Shown here piece after piece: positions 12,955-23,255 of a DNA stretch of 64,000 bases. The stretch spans positions 128,915,533 through 128,979,532 of the forward strand of contig NC_088171.1 of NCBI RefSeq assembly GCF_028769735.1, read 5' to 3'. Origin of the DNA: Zonotrichia leucophrys gambelii. Its lineage: Eukaryota; Chordata; Aves; Passeriformes; Passerellidae. The notes beneath the pieces were generated by a model that ran no database searches, was not told the origin of the DNA, and saw nothing but the letters and a program-made list of their open reading frames with translations. The translations under genes were made by a program, and so were the position numbers. Each line of letters starts with the position of its first letter. Position 1 is the first letter of the stretch.

Positions 12955-13117
12955 TGAGGCTGCCCAGCACAGGCTGCCCAGAGACATTGTGAGTGCTCCA
13001 CCACTGGAAGTGTTCAAGGCCATGTGGGATGGGGCCCTGAGCAACCAGATCCATGGCTGTAGGGTTGGGACCAGAGGGATTTAAAGGTCCCTCTTCCCCA
13101 AACCATTCTATGATTTA
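12955..13117 (+). mobile_element. CR1 LINE 3' end
   Basis: The stretch carries the standard order of an avian CR1 3' end on the plus strand: GGCTGCCCAGAGA, then CACTGGAAGTGTTCAAGGCC, a GAGCAACC block, a GGTCCCT block and finally CCATTCTATGAT. Only this truncated 3' end is clear; the preceding 100 bp may be more diverged CR1. No open reverse transcriptase frame remains. Confidence 0.85.
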
Positions 13118-13907
13118 TCAGCAGGAACTGGTGTGGGGACATGCTGGCCCCACTGCCAGGCACTTGGGATGTGAGCTGGCTGGGCTAGGTCAGTGGCGAG
13201 CAGCATGGGGAACAGCCACATCCTGCCCAGGGAGAGAGCCTGGGACATTCCTGTGTGCCTGCCTGCACCCCAGCCCATGGATTGCACTGCCCAGGTAAAT
13301 GCCAGAGCTGCTGGAGCAGCAGAGTGAGGAGGACAAGCTTGCTCTCTCCTGGCATTGGTCACAGCACCCCTGGAAAGGTCAGCTTTGGGTGGTGGAAGAG
13401 AGCCCAACACCTCAGCCACAGCACCCTCCTGAGCACCTGGTGTAGATGCTCCTAAATGGCAAACACAGGAGAGATGCTCACCCAAGGCTGCAGTCAGGAA
13501 GACTTTGCCCATTCTCTGCTGTGGGTTTTTCTTGCCCAGCTCAGCCTTTCCTGCCATGGAGAATTGATCTAGGCTTGCCCACTGTCAGCTGGTGGGCTTC
13601 CCTGAGCAGTGGTCCTTTTAGGGCAGGAGGTGGCCCAGGACCAAATGTGCAGCCTCCTCTGTGTGTGATACTGAGATGTTGCTGCAGAAAGAGCCCTGCC
13701 AGCACCTGCAGTGGAGCTTTGGAGAGAAAATTATTTTAGCTGGCTGGGCTTAGTGCTCAGCAGAGGCTGAAACAACCTCTCCAAGAATTTCAGCCCTGTC
13801 CAAGACATCTTCAGATCCTGGGAGGCCTGAGCTAGGAGCAGAGTGTGACAAACTGCCATTCTTCTGGGCAAACACTGGAGTTGGTGAGGAGGCTGTGGTG
13901 AGCCTGG

Positions 13908-14238
13908 TGCTCCCTGACATCACATGGATGTTCCTGGTGCTCCCTGGCACCACCTGGATGTTCCTGGTGCTCCCCAACACCACTTTGATGTTCCTGATGC
14001 TCCCCAACACCACCTGGATGTTCCTGGTGCTCTCTGGCACCACCTGGATGTTCCTGGTGTCCCTAACATCACATGGATGTTCCTGATGCTCCCCAACACC
14101 ACCTGGATGTTCCTGGTGCTCTCTGGCACCACCTTGATGTTCCTGGTGTCCCTAACATCACATGGATGTTCCTGATGCCCCCTGATACCACATGGATGTT
14201 CCTGGTGTCCCTAACATCACATGGAAGTTCTGGTGCTC
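13908..14238. repeat. Minisatellite with a 29-30 bp unit, about eleven copies
   Basis: Units read approximately GGTGCTCCCTGGCACCACCT followed by GGATGTTCCT, with 29-bp variants in which GGTGCTCCC is shortened to GGTGTCCC. Because the main unit is a multiple of three, frames in both directions stay open across part of the array, but the encoded repeats are not recognisable protein. Confidence 0.85.
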
Positions 14239-14239
14239 C

Positions 14240-17200
14240 CTGACACGAGGGTGCCCTCGGTGTGCTGAGCGAGCACGTCGCTGCGGCGTGGGCAGCTGCC
14301 TTCAGCCTGCTGCAGTCTGGCTCCCTGCAGAGCAGAAATTGGAGCCAGGTGCAGCAGTGGCCCAGGGAAAAGACAAATTTGTTTTCCTTTTAGGCCCATA
14401 AATTAAACAGAAAATAATTTTGAGCTGCAGATGTTTTTGAATGCTTCTTTTCTGTAAATATACCTGCATCCAAGATCCGAACTGCGGCTTTTCTGTGCCA
14501 AGAGCAGACCATGAACAGCAACTGATGGATGCCCTTCTGTACCAGGGGTGAATGTCCTAAAATAAACAAGCAAAAAAGGGGAAGAGAAAGTTTGATCAAA
14601 AGGAATGTCAGTTGATAAAGTAGCAAATCCATTCGCTTATGTAACTTTTACAACCCCTTAGAACTGTGGCCAAAAATTGAGCAATTCCCTTACTTCTCTC
14701 TGGTGCCAAGTGACTTTCAATCTGCACTATCTATATTAGCTCATATGAAACTCTTTTGCTACTGCTTTGTTGATTTAAAAACCCAACTAATTAGGTGTTT
14801 TGAATTTAAATTACTGCGGCATTTGCTGGTGGCAAATACAATGAATTACTGTGGCTGGTGGAAAACACGAGCCTGTGTGACTTGCTTTTGTTCTTTATTT
14901 TTCTTTATTTGGAAATTTTAAGTTTATTTCTTTGCCCAGCCAATGACACTGGTGATGGTCACTTTTATTTCAGCTGAAATGTGTCTTAAAACCTGCTGGA
15001 AAGTCTTTTTGGCAGCGTGAATGCCTTGTCCTCTGAATGCCACCTGCCCCAGCCTGGGGTCCCTATCCCACCTGGAGGTGACAGGAGCCAAGGTTTATCT
15101 GGTCAGAAGAACCCAGCCTTATGTGGTCAGCAGGGATGGATTTGTAACCATGTGCCCTCTGTCCTCAGCCCTTGGTGTGGAGCTGGGCACCTCCTGGCAA
15201 GCATTTATGTGGTGTAGGAACAAAAGAACAGGTGGGGTATGTGCAAAAGGATTTACCAGCACTTCCTTTAAAATGTTAATGCTGCCTCGGGCCTCTTGAG
15301 GGTGTTCAGTGATGTGCAATAAATTGCTTTTATATGGCTTTGTAAGCAGTTGTGAATTTAAGACTGTTTTCAAGGAGCAAGAAGTGGTGTGTCTATAATC
15401 ACAGTCAGGGAGATGGAATAAAAACCTTTTCAGCAAGTGAACATAAAAATATCTGGCCTTTACCTTTTAAGTCTTCTTGATAATGTTTGAAATCCAGTTA
15501 AACCTCTATACCCAGGAGAAAACTAGCACAAATAATGTCAGAGAGATTGATGCTAATGCTAAGCAAGGGACAGAGCCTTGGGCTCTTCAAAAGCATTCAG
15601 TTACCTTTCCTTCTGTAAAAATAAAAGAAATATTCTAAAAATGTTATATTATTATAGGTCAGATCATCTCCCTACTTGTGATTTGTCATGCTCTGCTCTG
15701 GCATAATAAATGTAAGTGATGAGCTGCTGTTTCTGCCAGATCTCATGGGCCTTCCCACATGAATCATGGGGAGCAAACTGAACTTCATCTCTAATTGGAA
15801 TTCAAAGAGGCTGATGGACAGAAAGCTGTTAATAGGTCAGAAAGGATAAACTGAGGCCTAGAAAGGCACCTGAATTTGAGTGGAAAGTCTGGGTCTCCCT
15901 GAGGGGGAACAAAGTGGGTGGGAGGGGGGAATGTTTCACTTCCAAGCCAGCCCCATGATGGCACAGATGAAGTCAGGTCTCTGGGGGCTGTCAGGAGACA
16001 CTCCTGCACAGATGCCAAGCCTCAGACTTACATCTCCAAAACATGATGGGCCAGGACTGACCCAATATTGCTGGAAGAAAAGAGATTAAGGACCAGAATT
16101 CAAATCCTGGAGAAACCAGAGGCTTTCTTGGAGCACTACAAGATGTACAAGATTTACAGACAAAGAACCAATTAAGCTTTCTTGTATGAATATACCTGTT
16201 GTGCAAGAATGTGAGCGTTTAACTGGTAATTTCATCTATTTCTGATTTGAAAGACAAAATTTCCCTTACAGAATACAAAATGTGCTGGGATTCAAGCTGC
16301 TGCTGTCATTGGCAGGGGAGGAACAGGAGCTCCTTCCTGCACCCTGTGGTGAGACTTCCCCAGGATGCTCTGTAGAAGCTAATGAGCCTTTCAGACCAGC
16401 AGGCACATCAGGCCATCTGTTCAGCACACTGTGCTTCAGACCATTACATCTCAGCTGCCTGTCCCTGGGTTGAGCTGAACCTTGGGCTCTACCCCAGTTT
16501 TTGTCAAGAGGAATCCAATATTGCATGATGCACCACCAGCAGGGGGAAATGCCACCAAAGCTTTTGGTACATCAGCCATATTCCAAAGCCTGTTCCTCTC
16601 CCTGGTTTTGGGGCAGGCTATTTATGTAGCCATGCCCACTATTTTCCTGTTTGCATTGCTCCAAAGTCAGCTTTCCTCCTAACATGCAGTTTAACGCTCT
16701 TACTTTAAATTTGTCCCTCACTCTGATTCCTTCTGATGTTGTTTGGAACCTTTACTCTTTTAATATATTTCCATGGTTTTTTCACTCAGATGAAGTACAG
16801 ACTTGAGCACTCTCTGTACCATACTGTGCTGACTCTCAGACACAGAAGCTTTCTGCCAAAACAGTTGGGTGCTGGACATGGTTCTCAGGCAGTCTAAGGG
16901 GGCAGCATCTCCCAGCACAATGTCCTCAAGCCTGTGTTTATCTTGTCTATGGGAATTCTATTCTGATTTTTTTTTTTCTGACACCGTTGGCCAACCTTAT
17001 CCTTGTTCTGTCAGTAAAACATTGCCAGAGCAATGGGCAGAAAACCAGAAAGGCCTCTTAGGCAGCACTTCTTCTCATCCTGGGTGTCTCCAGTAGCTGT
17101 GGACATGGCACAGCAGAGGCCCAGCTGCTCCTGGCACAGAGCAGGGAGCACAATGATCTGGCTGCAAACAAGGTGCAGCTTTTGCATTGGGGTCCCCAGC

Positions 17201-19072
17201 AGACAGGGGACAGTCTATTACAGTCCATTATTACTGATAAATTCCTGTCATAGAGGCTATTAGAGGGCAAGTTTTGGTGGTGCTGCCTGCAGAGCTGCCT
17301 GCTGCTGCTGACACCAAGAGGCAAGGCATCCCCCCTCTCCCCAGCTGCACGGTGCTCCATGAGCTCATTTTTAAATGGCCTCTTTTAGACCAGATTTTAC
17401 CTAAATCTAAACCTTACCATCTCCTGGCTGGAGCCAAGCTCTGCTGCACTGTCTCTCCTGCTCCCTGGCAGCACATGGCCCTGAGGCCCAGGCTGGGGGC
17501 TCAGCAGAGGGTGTGCAGCCCTGGTGAGCTCTGTGTGTGTTTTCTCCTGTGCAGCTCAAGGGTTCATGCAAAATGAACCAGGTCTGCAGAACATCCAGCT
17601 GCATCCCATGCAGGGTGTCCCCTGTGCTCTGGTTCCCATGTTCTCATGCTGACATCAAGACCTACATTGGCTTTTGGCTCAGTCCTCTCCACTTGCTGTC
17701 AGGGTGATGGAACACCTCTTTAAAGGCTTGTTTGTGCTTTAGAAAATTCTCCCCAAACACAGCTGGCACATTTGCCCTCACTATATCCTCTCTGCAAGGG
17801 CTCTGGGTGCATGTGGTGGGATTGAGGTGGTTGATCCCACTTCCACAGCAGGCTGCAGGCACTCTGGGAGAAGAATGGGGTCCTGCTGTGGTATTCAACC
17901 CTGCAAACAAAGTGGGGACCCAGGTGCAGGAAACTTGTTCTTCTCACTAATAATGTCCTTGGGTGGCTGGTGCTGAAGGAGCTCAGCACTGAGGGAGCAG
18001 AACTCGCACTGCACCTGCCTGGGAGCCAGGAGGATGAGAGCCAGTTTGCAGGAGCTCCCATGAGGACAGGGCTCAAGCTGCAGGCAGCAGGACCCTGCCT
18101 GCAGGCAGCCCAGAGCCTGTGCACGGCTCTGCTGGGTACAGCAGACTGCCTGGCCCCAGGGCACTGTCTGGCCAGTGGTTACTGACCTATTTACTGCTGC
18201 TCCCTCCCTGCCTCCAGCAATCCTCTGCTATGTCAGGACTTGCTTTTCCTCTGCTTTCCAGATGAAGCAAGCACATAAATGGCTGAATAGTGCTATAGCA
18301 CAAGCATTGCTCCTGCTCCTTTAGTAGCTGCTCTGAAGAGTAAACAGTGAGTGCTTCCATCCTCCAGGTTGTTTTGGTGCTTTAATCCGATATGAAGCGT
18401 CATCCTCTGCGCACACTTTGCATACCTCTCCTAGAAGAAACCTACCATATTGTCATGGAGTCAGCTGCACCACATTTGAAATCTCCTGCTAGCTGGGCAC
18501 CCAGGCCAGACTGGATGGCTTAGAGTTTATGTAGGTCAGTCCCTTGGGCTGTTTTTAAATACTGAGGTGAGGATTACATTACACTGGTGCACTACCATCC
18601 ATAAATCTCTCTGGGTGCCAGCCCAGGATTTCAAGCTGAGTGTCTGGCTCTCCAGGCACACCAAGCAGCCGAGAATGGGAGGGCACATGGTCAGACAAGG
18701 TGGGATTTTGACACTTTCCCCCAGATGACTGAGTTTTCCTCTTAGCTCTGTGTCCTGGTCATGTAAATATCTGTGTGTTTCTCCAAGGGTGCTAACTGTG
18801 TAGGTGTTCACAGTAATGGTGAAATTCTGCTGTGTGCTGATGTTGTCCAGAGGATTTTGTGGGAATGCAAAGTGCTCAAGACATGGCATGAGTGGGCTCA
18901 AAGTGCTGGAATTTAAATTTATTCACATCTTTTCAATGTCCTGGAGCCTTACTGAATTTGGAGTCAGTAAAACCTCAGCAAGGCTGCATGACTTTTAGCT
19001 GCTACAATCAGCTGTTACTACCTGCTACAATGCTGGTTTTCTTTTCTTCTGCTGCCTTGCTACCAAAAGATG
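14240..19072. other. Intergenic, no gene recognised
   Basis: No exons, RNA genes or clear mobile elements were recognised. It ends at the target site of the endogenous retrovirus. Confidence 0.55.
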
Positions 19073-19078
19073 CTCAAA

Positions 19079-19569
19079 TGTTGTGGTGTGTTGCAATATC
19101 CTGTTTTACCTTCTCCCTTCCCCCTCGCCCTCGCTGAGTGTGCCCTGTCAATCAGGCTAACATACCAGCAAGGCGTCGTGTGATAGGTGTCCCTAGTACC
19201 TTGAGACCCTGCCCCTTCACCTGGTTGGTGACTCACCTGTCCCCTCCCCTTCCCCTGTCCTGAGCTTAAAATGTGAATCAGACCATGCGGCTTCATTCTG
19301 TTACCAGCAGTGGCCCAGTGCAGACGTATCTGTACTCATGGAATAAACATCTGGCTACCTTCTAGCAGAATCCATTCCCTTTCTCTCCACCATCGCCAGA
19401 AGCTTTCTCCTGAGGAGAACGGAGTCCTGTCTTGTGCCCCGCTGCACTTTGCCGCCAGCCAAGGTACCTCTGGGGTTAAACACCACAGTGCTGCCTCTGG
19501 CCAAGCAGCGAAGGTCAGAACTGGCCTAGGCACCATCTAACTGGTTATATTGGGATACTTATTCCAATA
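19079..19569 (+). repeat. 5' LTR (491 bp)
   Basis: Begins TGTTGTGGTGTG and ends TTATTCCAATA, bounded on the left by the CTCAAA target duplication. A weak TATA variant (TTAAAA, 19,266-19,271) and AATAAA at 19,342-19,347 mark the probable promoter and poly(A) signal. It differs from the 3' LTR only by two offsetting single-C length changes in a C-rich stretch at about 19,119-19,131. Confidence 0.95.
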
Positions 19570-19572
19570 TAT

Positions 19573-19590
19573 TGGCGTCCCTGTGGGTGG
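19573..19590 (+). other. Primer binding site, tRNA-Asn-like
   Basis: Three bases after the 5' LTR the sequence TGGCGTCCCTGTGGGTGG begins with TGG, as expected for pairing with a tRNA CCA end. Its first 11 bases agree with the complement of the 3' end of vertebrate tRNA-Asn (acceptor ending in GGGACG plus CCA). After that it agrees only if a small offset is allowed. The tRNA comparison is from memory, so another tRNA or a mutated site is possible. Confidence 0.55.
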
Positions 19591-20497
19591 CTCGACTCTG
19601 CAGCCCGAAAAAGGACTCGCAATTCCTCAGAGAAGCTTCTGCCAGCCGTGCATCCAGCTGAAAGGAGCCTGGCTTCAAGACTCCCAGCTAGAGACTTTGG
19701 GAATATTCCCAGAAAAAGTTTCGTGGACTGTTCGGTGCCTTCTGGAAAGCCCAGCTTCATTGTGGTGAGCAGATTTTCCAGAGGGAGAAAAGGGCAGCCT
19801 CTCTTGCACCCAGAGAGAGGTCCTTTTCCGGTGGAGACCTGCCTGCCTGTACCCAGCCTACAGCTTCCATTTCACGTGAGTATCTCTGCTTTCGGTAGAG
19901 CAGAAGCTCAAAAACAGACTCTGCCGCGAGTTCTGTTCCTTTTTTGCCTTTGCATTTTGCTGCGCAGCCCCACAGACGAGAATTCATAGCGTTCTAGTTT
20001 AGCTTTCCTGCTGCGTGTTTCACTGTTTTTTAGAATTCGCGCCGGAGCGGGATCGCTCTCTGCCCTTCCCCCCCCCCGGCTCAGCAGCGTGTCCAGACAC
20101 GTGTTAGGAGATTTTCTTTCTCTTTCTCTTTGCGGAGGAGGGGGGGGGCTCTCTTTCCACGTGGCCGGGGGACCTGCGGGGGTCGGGCGTGCTCTGCACA
20201 CGCGGCGGCGGGGGGGGGGCGGCCCGGTTTCGGCTGCCACGTGGAGTGGCTGCTCCCTCTGCTCCGCGGGGGTGTTGCATTCCACCGCGGGGGAGGCTTT
20301 GTTTCTGCCTCTGTTCAGCAGAGCGTGCCCTGCCGCTGCTGCCCGGGAATTTTAAAGGCAGTATATACAGCTGCATTGTGAAGCTTTTGTCTGCTCGTTA
20401 TCGCTTTCTATCTGTGGTTTTTTTTAGAAATTGGTAGCTGATTTTAGCTTTGTTTTTGGTCAGGCGGGATTAAGTACTCTGCTTTTTTACATCTATC
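19591..20497 (+). other. Retroviral 5' leader
   Basis: About 0.9 kb between the primer site and the gag start, without a convincing coding frame. It holds a possible splice donor (GTGAGT at 19,876-19,881) that could serve a subgenomic env mRNA, and a GC-rich part with several G and C runs at 20,065-20,225. Packaging signals are expected here but cannot be recognised by eye. Confidence 0.6.
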
Positions 20498-22271
20498 ATG
20501 GGTTCCAAACTTAGCATTGTACAAAGGGGAGTGTATTATCATATTGTTAGCATTTTAATCAAGAGTAATGTGAAATTCTCTAAAGGAAAATTGAAACAGT
20601 TTATAAGATGGCTTTTTCTGCAGTTCCCAAACATTTCCCTGAAGAAATCCACAATATTCAATTCTGGGATAAAGTTGGGAATGAATTGATAACCTTAGGA
20701 CAATCTGGCAAATCATCCTCAGCTAAATTTGTGTTCTGGAGTTTACAAATTCGAACAGCATTGCTCAAACAAAAGGAAATGGAGAAAAAGCCAAATGTAA
20801 AGCATGTGCCTCTGCTCTCCCTGTTCCTCCCTCTCCCTCTAAAACCCCTAAACCTCTTTCCCCAAAAAAATCCCAAGCACGTGTTGGCTTTTCGGAGAGC
20901 AGTGATGTCCAAAATGGCCCCAGTCCCTAGGGGGTGCACAAGATGGTGGGTGCCACGTGGCATCTTCCCAAACCTGGTCTTCTTCTTCCCAAAATCCTCT
21001 TAAGCATCCCAAAATTCCTGCCCCATCCCCCTCTCCTCCTGTTCCTAGTGACACCTTCCCCCTCCCCCCGCCTTTCCTGCAGTACCCTCAGCTCCGCCCC
21101 TCTACTCCTGCCAGGGGGCAGCTGCTGACGTGATGTCACCAGGTGACCCCGCCCTCTGTTCCCACGGTATCCCCCCCCCCTGCCAGCCCTTGACCCCGCC
21201 CTTGTTCCCACGGTTGCCCCGCCCCTTGCCGGCTCCCTTTCCCCGCCCCTCCCCGGGTTCCCACGGTGGGGACACACCCACTGCCTGTCCCCAAACCTGT
21301 AGCTGTGATCCCAATGCTTCTGATTCAAGGGATACAGAGCAGGGGACAGCAGACCCAATGCATGGTGCCATGTTGTCACTGGCCCCTGTTACGTTTCAGC
21401 CTGCAGCTCAAGCTGGAGCAGCCCCAGCTGCTAATTGGAGTTCTTTTGGACGACAATTGATTAAAGAGATCTGTAAATCTCATAAAGAATATGGTCAACA
21501 CAGTCCATATTTCCGTGGCCTTTTAAATTCTGAATTAAGTAGGACTATTGTGGTTCCACATGATTTAAAACAATTGTTTTCATGTCTCATGACATCCACG
21601 GAATTCAAATTATGGGAATCAGCATTGAAACAACTGCTAAAAGATGCTCTCCCAAGCTTACAGGCTGATCCAAACACAGCAAAAGACAACAATGGTAACC
21701 TTATTACTATTGACCACCTCTGTGGTGAGGGTCAATGGTCTTCTCCCTCAGTCCAAGCTGCTGCAATTCTGCAGAAACACTTGAGAAAGTAAAGGAAGCA
21801 GCTGAAAAGGCATTCTTTTCCCTCCAACCTGAGGGGCCTTTTGAGCCCTATAGTAAAATCAAACAACTACCATCAGAACCTTTTGTGAAATTTGTAGAAA
21901 GGCTAACTAGAGCCATTGAAATACAAGTTAAAAAGGAAAATGCAAGGGAAGCAATTTTAGAAGAAATAGCATTTACAAATGCAAATGAACAGTGTCGAGC
22001 GGCAATCCTGAGCCTTCCTATGGAACCTCCCCCTACACTAAAAGATATGCTTCTAGTCTGTAACAGGAAAGTGCCTCTGATGAGTGTTGCTGAAGACACC
22101 AGACCAAGGCTGCTACCAAGACCACCTCAGCGTGTTGCTGTTGCCAGCCCTGCACCTTCTCTTTCAGCACAGCAGCACCCTGGGCAGCAGCGGAGACCGG
22201 CAATGGTTGAGCCCACTAAACCATGCCTGCTTTGTAATAAGCTGGGGCACTGGAGTAACCAGTGCCCCTGA
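20498..22271 (+). pseudogene. gag: gag, frameshifted
   Basis: Encodes the structural polyprotein of the virus core, now interrupted. The ATG at 20,498 gives an N-terminus with a myristoylation pattern (MGSKLS), followed by matrix-like sequence that changes frame between about 20,608 and 20,640. A proline-rich linker from C-rich DNA spans about 20,820-21,300 and includes stops in the matrix frame. The capsid N-terminal half reads from about 21,410 to 21,780 in one frame and its C-terminal half in another, shifting near 21,780. The C-terminal half has the major homology region (about 21,860-21,915). Nucleocapsid retains one CX2CX4HX4C zinc knuckle (22,224-22,265) just before the stop at 22,269. 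No intact Gag can be made. Confidence 0.88.
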
Positions 22272-22800
22272 AAAGGGAATTTGATGAATTTAAAAATAGC
22301 AGGGGAGGAGAACTGCAAGCCCTCCCTGGGGGTCAACAACAAAAAAACGAAGAATAAAGCGCCAGCCTGCCAGGCGTGCAGACATAAAAGGAGCAGGCCA
22401 AGAGAATAAGGGTAGCAAAATAAATCAAGCGCACGATAATATTAACATTTGTGTAAGTGAAGCAGGTGCTTCAAAGACTAAGTCCGCTAGTCCACTGTTA
22501 AATGTGAAACAAAAATAACCTTTGTTATGATTTAAGTGATTCTGTATTAACCGCATCTTCTGTCAATGAGCCTTACAGGTTGCAGCTGACAGAGTCACTC
22601 CACCTGAAGGACACTGACTGGCATATTGTCTCTGTAAATCCTGAACAGAAAGGTACTTGGAACCAAATTCGTTGTAAGTACATCATCACTGGGGACAAAA
22701 ACACACCACAAGAGATCGAAATTGCTCGGGAATAACAACATCAGATCCCAAGCAATTTGTTCTCAGCCTGCACTGTTTCCACCCACCCCTGTTTCTTCCC
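22272..22800 (+). pseudogene. gag-pro junction region, eroded
   Basis: Lies between the nucleocapsid stop and the protease frame. All plus frames are interrupted. A piece at about 22,570-22,735 keeps a protein-like frame ending in a stop, but I cannot assign it with confidence. In class II elements this place may hold a dUTPase-like segment; I do not see its motifs. A natural ribosomal frameshift into pro would be expected here, but the slippery site is not obvious. Confidence 0.5.
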
Positions 22801-22804
22801 AAGG

Positions 22805-23255
22805 GACAAATTGTTGCTCAAGCTATCCCTGTGCCATCTTTACCTGAAAATGTCGATAAACAAGGGCCCACAGTCGCCCGGGTCCAAGTTATTGGGACAG
22901 ATAAACCCAAATTGTGGTGCAATGTCAGTGGGGGTGGGGAGTCTAAACGCATTGAAATGCTTGTAGACACAGGTGCAGACTGCACCGTGATTCCAGTACA
23001 AGACTGGCCAGCACACTGGCCTTTACAAAATGTTGCTGGTCACCTTCGAGGTGTAGGAGGTCTGCAATTGGCAAGGCAATCCAAAAGCATTATTCAATTC
23101 GAGGGTCCAAACGGACAATTGGCAAATATCCGTCCATTTGTGTTAGATTATTCAGAACCTTTGTTAGGGAGAGATTTAATGGCCCAGTGGGGTGTCACAA
23201 TTAATATTCCAGACTCTCCACAGCATTTTTGTGCAGCAGTCATTAAACAACAGCG
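22805..23255 (+). pseudogene. pro: Retroviral aspartic protease (pro)
   Basis: The frame contains the catalytic DTGAD motif at 22,966-22,980 and the downstream GRDLMAQWG-type motif near 23,170-23,195. These are the two hallmarks of a retroviral aspartic protease, which cleaves Gag and Pol during maturation. The frame runs without a stop into reverse transcriptase, as in pro-pol polyproteins. The domain itself looks intact, but it lacks an uninterrupted link to gag. Confidence 0.85.

Noticed and set aside
13895..14175. Repetitive frames encoding short peptide repeats
   Set aside because: They are explained by the 29-30 bp minisatellite, not by a repeat protein.
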